A DNA stretch of 64,000 nucleotides from contig OZ038531.1 of NCBI GenBank assembly GCA_964036665.1, positions 22,092,591 to 22,156,590 of the forward strand, given 5' to 3'. Every line of letters starts with the position of its first letter. The first letter of the stretch is position 1. Both the position numbers and the translations under genes were made by a program. Under the pieces are notes generated by a model that was given only the letters and a program-made list of their open reading frames with translations, did no database searches and was not told the DNA's origin. Below, piece after piece: positions 11,552 to 23,500 of the stretch. The DNA is from Gordius sp. MW1 (Eukaryota; Nematomorpha; Gordioida; Gordea; Gordiidae).

Positions 11552-14500
11552 TTCCTTCCCCCATATTTTCTATCATTACAATTAAAATAGCGAGAGATTA
11601 TTCTTCCCCGAATAGGCTATAAATTTAATTCTTTTTTTGAAAATAGAAACCGCTTTGTAAAATGACCTCAGATAATTTACTTCGATAAAGTTGGAGGTAC
11701 AAGTATATATATTCATTCACTGATTCTTATTTGATATTTAATAATAAGTATTTATGAATAAAGTATGACCGAGGGCATGTCTTCAGCCCCTATAAAAAAT
11801 GGATTCAACATTATTTGAATTGTATTTTACTTGAGGCAATATGTTTTGATGTCGCATCGAGCATTTCACTTTTAGATAAGGTATAAGTTCTCCCTCCCGG
11901 ATGGGTAAAGGTGATACAATAGTTAATGTATCCCATTTCTTGAGAGATAATTCGCGAAATTTATTTGGGAAAGCGAAAGAGTTTGACGGCCCGCATGGAT
12001 TATTAAGCAAACTAACTGGTATTTTTTCATCCTCATAATTTTGATTAGAATTTGTATTCAAAGTTTCATTACAAGAATTTGACATCACTTGAAATTCGCG
12101 CTACAGGGTCATAAAAATTAATTAGTACGCGCCAAAAAAGAATTAAATCTGTGATGACAAGGCATTTTTAAAGCCTATATTCGATAATCCTGACGATTTT
12201 ATTTAAATAATATTTTTATAGCTATTTTACGAGCCTGTTTCCAAATTACAGTAAAATAATTTTTGGGAAAAATCACTCGCCATTTTTATTGTAATTGATA
12301 GGGAATATGGGGGGGGGGGGGTTGGTATCTTTTCCATAGGTTAATTCATAGCAAAAATATTTGTATTATGGATATATAGTATTACCTAATTAGATTGGTA
12401 TCTTTATGATTTGGATTAGAGGTGTGCACGGATCAATCCGATCCGACATCCGATCCGATCCGTCCGAAGTCGGATCGGATCGGATCAACATTTTATTTTA
12501 GTCGGATCGGATCGGATTTTCAAATTTAAAATAAACATTAATAATTAAATTAATAATTTTGAGTATACCTTTTCATAATTATTTTTGCATTCTTTTTTTA
12601 CTTTACCATTTTTGATGCCCAATCGGGTAATCATAAGTGATGTAACTTGCCTTGCCTTCTTTCTTAGAAGCAATCTCCATGGTGCAGCAGGGGTATTGTC
12701 TGGTGTGAGTCACGCCGACTTGAGGGGAAAAAATAATGGGGGGGGGGGGGTGTTGGAATTGGGATAAAGCCCCCGATGAAATCACAATTTACCTTTCGTT
12801 AAAAAATGAAGATTGCAAATATGATTCAAAAAAAGATTTGCTGAAATGGTGGGTTTTGTATCAAACAGTCCTGCCAAGGCTTTATAAGCTGGCAAATAAA
12901 GTTTTAGCTATACCTGCTACCTCTACCAATTCGGAAAGAAATTTCTCGGTGGCTGGAAGAAGAAGAAAGAACGCGAATTAAACCAGAAAATTTAGATTCT
13001 TTATTATTATTATTTGATAATATCGAATTAGTCAAATAAAATTATTTAGTTCAGGTCTATTAAAATTGCTATACCTTATTTTTATGTATTTTGAATTTAA
13101 TCATCAATAAAAAATTCTGTTCTTAAATTTTAATTTGAAAATTTCGGATCGGATCGGATCGTATTTAGATTTTAAAAAACTCGGATCGGATCGGATTTAG
13201 ATTTTAAAAAACTCGGATCGGATCGGATGGATATAAAATTTTTCAAAAACCCCTCGGATCGGAACGGATCAAAAAAATTTGATCCGTGCACACCTCTAAT
13301 TTGGATATCACTCTATTCACACTCCTCCTTACTCTATTCACATCCTTCACTTTGAATATAGAAGGGACATTGAAGTTGATGTTTAAATACCTTACTATTC
13401 ACCTATATTATTCAAATTAATAGCCTCGCTACATGTGTATATTAACCTAAATATTCATTAGAATCACTTCTTTCTATGGGTTATAATAAAGGAGAATCTT
13501 TTAATTCTCTACAGATATACTAATATTATAAGATGGCGAAATGTGCATTAAAATCATTTGTAGAGGTTTATTTTGGCGCCAAAAAATAAAATACCCTTTT
13601 AAGGAATTTATTACCATTTTAAGATGGCCGCCCTACTTTCTCTTTCATTTAATCTGATTACTAGGTAGTATAAAACATTTGTCTCAAATTTGAAACCGTT
13701 TTAGAGGGTTCAACAGTAATTATGCCATTTCGGTCATTATGAGATGACCAATCGATAAAAATTTTTTTTTTTTCTATGGAGATAGGTCTTACCTATTACT
13801 ACAACAAGATTATATGATTTGGGGGCCAATAACTTATAAATTTTATTAAGTAGAGCGTCACGATTTTACAAGGTCGATTTTCGACCTTTGAGCGCCCACA
13901 ACATTAAAAGTGGTGGCCCCAAATGAGCTAAAATTTTTGGAAATTAGTAATTTTACTAGTTTTAACATTTCCACCAAATTTTATAAAATTTTGAGGAGGT
14001 CGGCCGAAAAACGCGTTTTTATGATCGATTTGGCATAAAAAACTGGGCGCTTCATTTGTTGTCTTTTAATATTTATTTTCAAAAATTTTTTGTATTGAGC
14101 AAACAACACGTACCAAAACTTCGGAATCCAAAAAGGAAAAAATCTAATGTTAGTTGAAGTAAATATGGAATTACATTGTGAATATTTAAGATTATGTGCA
14201 ACATTCACATATTAGTGTAGAAATGATATATGTTATCGCTAAGAATAAAATCGACGCCATCTTTAATATACTTTCTACAAGCTCTAAAAGTCATAGAATT
14301 TCCCATTGTAAATACTGTTTTAAGTTACTTAATAAGTTTTAATGCAAAAAACAGCTGTCGAGCAGTGTATTGAGTATTATTTTAGTCTAACATTATAGGA
14401 TCAATTTCTTAGCAAGGGACTTGTTGTTTTAAGATATGACATTTAGTTTTTTCGATAATTGTGCATACATTGGTTACATTTCATTTTGAAAATTCAGCAT

Positions 14501-17500
14501 TTTTTTGCTCAAAAATCTACTTTGAGGGGGGGGGGGTTCATACACTCTGATATTATCTCTTCTTCTCTATCTCAACAATTATTTGGTCCTACAGTAGGTA
14601 GTGGGGTTTGTTTTGATGAATTTTTTCCTTGACCGGTGTAAGTGCCCCATGTCTTGACGAATCAATCTCTTTTGTTTGTTTTATACTCAAATCGTCTATT
14701 GCACAATTCATATATAATGCACAACTCAACAATTAAAAATTAAAATTTTAATATTATTATATAATCTATTATATATAATAGATATTAAATATTGTAAATG
14801 CATATTAACTTATTATAAAGCATTTAATTTAAACTATGAAAGAAAATACATATGCAGCTAATATAAATTTTTGCAACCTGTTAAAGCGTTTTACAACATG
14901 ACTAAATATGGGAAGCTTGCAAATTTGAACTACATTTTGATTTGGTGGTAGATCCTTTGAGCGATAGACCAGATGACCAAATGCGTTTTTTTACGTAACT
15001 TTATCGACTTGCCCCCCCCCCCCCCCTTCCACTGATATACCATTCGTTCATATTCACAAATTACGAAGGGCTCGGGTCGGGTTCGGTTTAAAACGCTTTC
15101 GGGTCGGGTTCGGGTTGAAAAAAGTGACTTTACAGGGCTCTAGTTTAGATTAAATAAATTACGTAAGGCTGGAACCGATATTGCAAAGATTGAAAGACAA
15201 GCCCGATACCATAATATGCCCCATGATAGACGCGATACACGATAATACCCTAGAATTCATGTCTGGGGCTGGTTATGCCGTCGGTGGTTTCACTTGGAGC
15301 ATGCATTTCACTTGGATTTCTGTTCCGCCCAGAGAAATCCAAAGGCGAGGCGGTTCCGAAACTGCTCCTCTAAGGTTGATATTTACTTTATTTTTCGTAA
15401 TTGAATTTGATGGACTTTTTCTTGTGTAGTTTTGAATAATTTGATCATTTTTTTTTAATTTTGCTGAAATATATCATATATCTGCGTACTACTAATGCTG
15501 TAAAAAAGTCTGGGCTTCGTTTAGTCGACTAAACAAAAACTGACCAATGGTTTTTGGTCTGCCTTGTCAACCTCTAGGCGTTAGTCGAAATATGAAGAAC
15601 AGGCCAGAGTCAACCGTTGTAGTCTTAGTTGAATACCCAACCCTTTTTACAACGCTAATGCGCGTACATCTTATGGATTTGTTAATGTTTTTGTTTGCAT
15701 TTCGCTACCCTACCAGATCACCAACTATGGCCGGTGGCTTACTGGCCTTGAACCGGGAATATTTTTGGCACATAGGTTCGTACGATGAGGGTATGGACAT
15801 TTGGGGTGGAGAAAATTTGGAAATGTCCTTTAGGGTTCGTACACTCTTATTATTCAAGACACTCATGGGCGTAGCCAGGATTGGAATTATAGGGGGGGGG
15901 GGCAAAATGATAATTTTTTTAAATTTTAGCCAGAATTTTATGAATTTCAATAAATTTTTGGATTTAGAGGGGGGCAACCGCCCCTCTCTGCCTCCTCCCC
16001 CTTGGCTAGGCCCATGAAGATACTTATAATATAAGATCGCTTAAATAGCGACGATAGATTTCTTTGTGGTCATTCTGAAGCTAAAATTGATAAAAATGTC
16101 ATTTTTTGACCATTTTCTGATGATCACCCTAAAAATGACATTTGACCATTTTGGCAATTTTCAGATGACCAATCGATTAAAAAATTAATATTTTTTTATG
16201 GAGAACATTCAATAATTTTGATTAAAGGTGCATAAATCAAAAATTTTATCGAATTTAGCATCATGAACCGATGTCGTAAAAGACCTATACTCGAAAATTA
16301 GTGGTTCAAATGAGCTAACACTTTTAGAAATTAATAATAATAATAATAGTTTCTACATTCTCACCAAATTTCATAAAAATCTAAGAATTTGACATTATAT
16401 AATTTATAAAGCCATATAAGAGATGGCTTAAGATATAATTTGCAATCAAATAGTTTTAATGTAATGTTTACGTGCATCAAATGGCGTCAGGTTTGGCAAT
16501 GTCACGGTTCCTTGGAATTTTTGCCTTGCAGCCGGGTCGGACACATATTCAGATCTACGCATCCCTTCAGTTGGCCCGAAAAGAAAGATACGCACGGCCT
16601 GAATTCCCTACGCGTTGCCAAAGTTTGGATGGATGATTACATTCGGCTATTCCATAATCACAGGCCCGATCTATTTGTAAGAAGTTCAATCTTTATTTAA
16701 TTTAATACTGGAGAGGAGTTCTTATGAAAATTTCAATCCTGGGCACACCCATGGGGTATATCAGAACCCATAAAATGTTCAGGAACATTTCCCCCAAATT
16801 TTAGGAATAAGTTTATTATAGCCTCTTATAGGTTCGTGGGAAAAAATAATTTATTATAAATAGTAGGTTGGAAATTATATGAAATTTGCGAAACCCAAAG
16901 AATATCTATAAAAATTAAAATGCTATGTTTTATTTTTGTCCATACAGCTAAAAAGATTCAAAAGGCAAATGTTTTTTTTATTACAAGAAGGTTTTAAAGT
17001 TGTAAAGAGCATGCATTTACAAAAAATGATTATACAGAAAAATTATAAGTATTTAAAAAATGGTCATTTTTTTAGGCTTGTTCCTAACTTTAAAAGGAGC
17101 CTCTGACTGAAAGCCTGCATAGAATTCTATGTTATATGTATAAAAAGTTTTTGCAACCTCTAGAGAATAAATCTTGAGGCCCTGTTTTTTAGACTTTTTT
17201 GAAATATATCGCCAATAGGTCTGATAGATGCAATCAACAGCTTATTACAAAAATTATTAAAAATGGCCTCACAAAAGTTTAAGTAACTAGTAAAATAAAA
17301 AAAAATTAGTAACAATAATCATTTCAAATGTTATATACCTGCTTAAATTACTTTTTTAAAGAAAAAATTAACAAAAATTGAAACTGATAAAAAAAGCTTA
17401 TTTAACTGACCTTATGGGGTATATGGAACCCCAAACGCTTATTTCTCCAAAAGGATTGGGGCAAAATACATGAAATTTTCAGGGAATATAGCTTTTGCTA

Positions 17501-20500
17501 AATTATTAAAATACTGAAAAAACCAAAATTTTGAATTTAAAACTGTTTAAGTGTGATATTAAATATAACCTTTCATAAAGTTTTCTCATATTTCACCTAT
17601 ATAACTTTCCCTTTCTAAGTGAATAGGTTTATCTTTAAAATAATTGTCCGTCGTCTTGTCGAATAATCTTTTCAGTTATTATATTGGATTTTCGTGATGA
17701 TTAATACACATTAATATGGATGGTAGGAAAAAGACATTGGGGACATATCGGAACGCGTAGAGCTGAGGAAAAAGTTGAAATGCCACGATTTCAAATGGTT
17801 CTTAGACAACGTGTTTCCCGAAAAATTTATTCCCGACGAGAATGTTCAAGGATACGGCAAGGTTGAATGCCCATTTACTTCATCATATTTTATATTTTGA
17901 AATCATTAATTTCTAAAGAATTTAAGAACCACGAATCTATAGAAATTTTAAACAAAAATAAATTTTACTTATTAGGCCATACTTATAGATGAACTTAAAT
18001 TTAAAAATAGCACGTGTTATTGTTAATTATTGTCTTTGTTCGTATAGAACAGATGTAGTTTTTTCCTTTTCATTTTAGATATAAATAATTTCGCGCGTAT
18101 GGATATTTACATGTATATCTACGCGTCTGTATATAGATCCGAGTTAAAATGCGTAAGAGCAATGGGGAGGGGGAGAGGGACTACGCGTATACAGACTTTA
18201 ATAAATATGCAAACTAAGATGAGGGGGGGGGGTTTGTGTGAGTGTGCCATGATACAACATTCTCCACAAAGAGCATACATTTCCCGTACTCTCTTGCAAG
18301 CGCAGCTGTGCTTTCTACTCATAATGTAGTCAGCGACTACAACACCATACCCTTCACGATAACCTCCACCGACCTGATCGTTAACTTCTAAGCCCTGTCG
18401 TCGAATTTGAGTTGTTGACCTCGATTTGTATTGAACATTACCAGGCTCGTTTTCCTGTTCGGTCTTGATTGGTCTTCTCGATTTAATTTCGTCGTTGACC
18501 GTAAAAATTGAAACGCAAACCGTTGACCGTAAAAATTGAAACGCAAACGCACCATACCCTTCAAGCTTGCTAGGGGGAGAGCGTTTTGGCCAGAGCATCT
18601 GAGCGTCGTTGGGTTCGGGATAGGATACTTCACCCCAATTGTTTCTTTGATTTTCCCCCATACGAGCAAGACAGAAACATCTTCGTCACTCTAAGTCGTC
18701 TAGGCCGCTTCTCCCTAAGAGCTGCTAGCCTCTCGACCAAAGCGTACGATATCTCCGGTAAATTATAGGTGACGTCGCTATACCACATATCAGCTATCGG
18801 CGCCGACATAGGCACCAGCGACATCACTAAGTGTAAAAAAACTGTCATCAGGCGTATCTCGCATAAATGCAACTCCGCCTACCATAATCACCTGGGAGCT
18901 ATGAACTCCATAACGGTAACCTTGGACCTGACAACGATGGTATTAACTTCCCTTCGTACATGCGAGGTAATTAACTCCAACAAATTAATCAATCATGCGC
19001 ACGGGCAATTTGCCCACCCAGAAAACTCGACCTCATCAAACCTAATATAAAGGTGATAGGGCATAAAGCCAAAAAAAACAGGTCATAACAGGCAATAAGC
19101 CTCCGAATTAATTAAACACGTCGGTAGACGTCGCACCCGTAGGCGCCACACCCGAAAGTGTACCGACGATTAACGTCGAAAAACTAATTAATTCGCTTCT
19201 GGGTATACGCGCGCTCATGCATATCCGAAACCTCGTTCTACACGTTAAATACCACCGCGTCATCTTGTCCACCAGCAGGTACCGACAGAATTTTCCAGAA
19301 CTGCAATAGCGTTCTACAGCACCGGAATCACATACTCTCGGCGCTCTATTTCGCACTGTCAGATACCAGCTGATCAATCAAGGACAATGACGGATAGCGA
19401 TTGACGGTCACATGCGCGTCAATCATATTTAAAAAATATTAAATGAATTCCATGCGAAAAAAAAGCAAAAGCGAAAAATTTGAAGGAATAAAACATGCAT
19501 TATAAAAAATGATTACCTTCGCGCGATTCTATTGGGACTTAAGTACTAATTATAAAATTTCAAACTACCTGTAGTCGCTGACTACATTATGAGTAGAAAG
19601 CACAGCTGCGCTTGCAAGAGAGTACGGGAAATGTATGCTCTTTGTGGAGAATGTTGTATCATGGCACACTCACACAAACCCCCCCCCCTCATCTTAGTTT
19701 GCATATTTAGTAAAGTCTGTACACGCGTAGTCCCTCTCCCCCTCCCCATTGCTCTTACGCATTTTAACTCCGATCTATATATAGACGCGTAGATATACAT
19801 CACGTGTAGATGTAGATATCCATACGCGCGTTTTCATTGGTAAAATATAATCTTTTGTTCATAACATAACATATGATGTGGTTTTTTCTCGTTTCTAAAA
19901 TTATCCATAATTATTATATATTCGCGCGATTCTAGGAGAATGGGAGAATAAATTCTTTTTATCACATAATAATAAATAAAAGTTAAGGTAAGAAAATATA
20001 TACAAGAGTTAATAAACATAAATCATAATAAACTTTTATCATAATTAATCCAAATTGATATAATCATGTTTTTTGGTTATTACAGTGGTGTCAGAAAAAA
20101 TGGATACATTTGAATTTAATAAGCTTTAAATATGAAAAGATAATGTTTATTGTGTTTATTTATTTTATTTTTGGTTGGTGTGATGTTAATCCAGAAATAT
20201 TAGGATTAAAATATAATGAATGCAACGATTTAGATTGCTATTTTAACATTCATTTTTGGGTATTAAGAAGGGTGTGGCAATATTTTTAATTTTTAAATAC
20301 GATGAGTATGGCAGTATTTTGAAACTTTATAAATTAGTGCTTAAGTCCCAATAGAATCGCGCGAAGGTAATCATTTTTTATAATGCATGTTTTATTCCTT
20401 CAAATTTTTCACTTTTGCTTTTTTTTCGCATGGAATTCATTTAATATTTTTTAAATATGATTGACGCGCATGTGACCGTCAATCGCTATCCGTCATTGTC

Positions 20501-23500
20501 CTTGATTGATCAGCTGGTATCTGACAGTGCGAAATAGAGCGCCGAGAGTGTGTAATTCCGGTGCTGTAGAACGCTATTGCAGTTCTGGAAAATTCTGTCG
20601 GTACCTGCTGGTGGACAAGAGGACGCGGTGGTATTTAACGTTTATTATTTAACGTGTGAACGAGGTTTCGGATATGCATGAGCGCACGTATACCCAGAAG
20701 CGAATTAATTAGTTTTTCGACGTTAATCGTCGGTACACTTTCGGGTGTGGCACCTACGGGTGCGACGTCTACGGACGTGTTTAATTAATTCGGAGGCTTA
20801 TTGCCTGTTATGACCTGTTTTTTTGGCTTTATGCCCTATCACCTTTATATTAGGTTTGATGAGGTCGAGTTTTCTGGGTGGGCAAATTGCCCGTGCGCAT
20901 GATTGATTAATTTGTTGGAGTTAATTACCTCGCATGTACGAAGGGAAGTTAATACCATCGTTGTCAGGTCCAAGGTTACCGTTATGGAGTTCATAGCTCC
21001 CAGGTGATTATGGTAGGCGGAGTTGCATTTATGCGAGATACGCCTGATGACATTTTTTGACAGTCGCTGGTGCCTATGTCGGCGCCAATTGCTGATATGT
21101 GGTATAGCGACGTCATCTTTATTTAATGGAAATATCGTACGCTTTGGTCGAGAGGCTAGCAGCTCTTAGGGAGAAGCGGCCTAGACGACTTAGAGTGACG
21201 AAGATGTTTCTGTCTTGCTCGTATGGGGGAAAATCAAAGAAACAATTGGGGTGAAGTATCCTATCCCGAACCCAACGACGCTCAGATGCTCTGGCCAAAA
21301 CGCTCTCCCCCTAGCAAGCTTGAAGGGTATGGTGCGTTTGCGTTTCAATTTTTACGGTCAACGGTTTGCGGTTCAATTTTTAAGGTCAACGACGAAATTA
21401 AATTGAGAAGACCAATCAAGACCGAACAGGAAAACGAGCCTGGTAATGTTCAATACAAATCGAGGTCAACAACTCAAATTCGACGACAGGGCTTAGAAGT
21501 TAACGATCAGGTCGGTGGAGGTTATCGTGAAGGGTATGGTGTTGTAGTCGCTGACTACATTATGAGTAGAAAGCACAGCTGCGCTTGCAAGAGAGTACGG
21601 GAAATGTATGCTCTTTGTGGAGAATGTTGTATCATGGCACACTCACACAAACCCCCCCCCCTCATCTTAGTTTGCATATTTAGTAAAGTCTGTACACGCG
21701 TAGTCCCTCTCCCCCTCCCCATTGCTCTTACGCATTTTAACTCCGATCTATATATAGACGCGTAGATATACATCACGTGTAGATGTAGATATCCATACGC
21801 GCGTTTTCATTGGTAAAATATAATCTTTTGTTCACAACATAACATATGATGTGGTTTTTTTCTCGTTATAACATATAATATTCCTCGCCGATTCTTATTG
21901 GGAAAATAAATTATTCTATGAAATAAATTATGAGTAAAGTAATTGTAAGGTAAGAAACAGACATTGTCTTTATAATAATAACGTAGGTTATTAGTTAGTA
22001 TGTGAGCCAAACATGCCTAATATATAGTTACTTTTAATCATTTTTGGGGTAATCTTTTTCACCAAAATATGTTTCGCCTTCATATGTGTTGATTTTTGTT
22101 AAATTTTCGTTTGCGACCTCGATGTTAAGTAGTTATGTCTGGTGCAGGTAGCATTTCACAAAGATAGTTCGTTCGATTCAAAGCAGTGATTTTTAATGAT
22201 CATAAAAAAGAAAGACAGTTTTTTTATGGGTAAGGAATTTGAGCGTGATTTTGGCCCTTTCCACGTCCATAACTTAAAAAATATTGGTCAATAATGGCTA
22301 AAATTTTGAGAAATTACTATAATACATGACTTGACCAAAAATTATCCAAATCTGAGATGGTCGACCGAAAACCATTTAAAATGTCATAGAAAGGCCCCCC
22401 CCTTATGTATATTTTCATTTTTTAGATTTGAGTTATATCTTTAGTTGAACAAATTTGTTTATTGTGTTTTCCCTCCATAATTTGTTAATTTTAAACTAAA
22501 TAAATTCGATACTTTAAATAAGCTGGTGTTTGGCATTATTTGAAAATCGTGGCCATATATGTATTAAACATTATTTTGTTTGATAAATTTCCATGTAAAT
22601 ATATATTTTATTTTTAAAGGCAATTATTTAGGCTAAATTTGAAAATTGTAAAAATGCATGCGGATTGAATTAAAGATTTTCCTAGCGCGAACTTGAAGTA
22701 AAAATTTATTTTGAAAAGTTATACGTATTATATTTTATGTATGAATAGATCGCCAACAAAGAATCGGGGTTGTGTTTAGATATGCTGGGCCGAGATCTGA
22801 AATCCGTTCAAAACATCGGATTATACCCATGCCAAAACAGCAGTTCTCAAGAGGTAAAAAATTCCTTGGCTTTTAGTTTTATTTTTTGTTGAAAATTTGA
22901 AATTTACATAAACCTATCTTTCATGTTGGAATTCATTTAAACAATCATTTTGTCAAATTATATAAAACTCACATTTTTGTATTCTTCTTAGTTGATTTTT
23001 AGCATGTCTTTCAGGGATTATTAACTAGGTTATTAACGTCTACGCCAGAAGTGATGCAAAAAATTTATTGTTTTTTCTTAGAATAATTAAGTGCCATACA
23101 ATTTTTGAGCTTGATTTCAACGAAAGTCCCGTCCAACTTGTTAAAATGGGAAACTATATAATTTTGGTTGAATTTTTGCCTAAATATAAATAATGACCTC
23201 TGTTGATTGTTTAACTCCGGTTTGCAGCCACTTTCCTCCTTTATTTTTGGATTTTAACTGCCTTTTTAATTTCAATTGATTATTTTTGAAACTCATCCAA
23301 CTTCTTGTTTGACGGAAAACTACGTATTTTGGGGTATGGGTTATAATAGCGCTGTTGTTGCCTCATGCTCTGGTTCCTTCGGTAAACAGGCCAAGGCATT
23401 TTTTTGCAGGAATCATAAAAGTTTCGACGAAATCTAAATTTTCCACGCTTTTTTCACTCGGGCAACGACTTGGGATTCTTAATTGAGAATCTTTTGCCGA

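Larger units (their letters stand above)
8050..14040. mobile_element. Unclassified DNA transposon with long inverted repeats, invaded by three hAT elements
   Basis: The outer ends (about 8050-8410 and 13620-14040) are inverted copies sharing CAAATCG, TTTCGGCCGACC and TTTATAAAATTTT. The inversion resumes inward beyond the inserted hAT: 11096-11280 pairs with 13515-13670 and 12346-12400, and 11508-11630 pairs with about 12240-12345. Subtracting the insertions leaves an element of about 2 kb with very long TIRs and a ~0.6-kb core holding one small open frame on the minus strand. Exact ends and target duplication are not clear. Lies wholly in GalNAc-transferase intron 3. Diverged relatives appear at about 16055-16400 and 22185-22400. 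Confidence 0.75.
19570..22010 (+). mobile_element. Non-autonomous LTR element (fossil), about 2.4 kb
   Basis: An LTR of ~515 bp (19570-20084) starts TGTAGTCGCTGACTAC and ends in ACA. It is followed at once by TGGTGTCAGA, which looks like a tRNA primer-binding site. The internal part (20085-21542) lacks any recognisable gag or pol frame. A second, more diverged LTR begins at about 21543 and its 3' end is approximate (~22010). This resembles a LARD/TRIM-like derivative of a Ty3-type element, but the superfamily is uncertain. It is broken as a coding element. The same family recurs at 63265-64000. Confidence 0.65.

Noticed and set aside
18119-18661. 180-codon frame (and its near-identical partner at 21223-21765) considered as a host gene
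   Set aside because: It runs across the junction of LTR-element internal sequence and LTR, is duplicated with the repeat, and has no recognisable domain.
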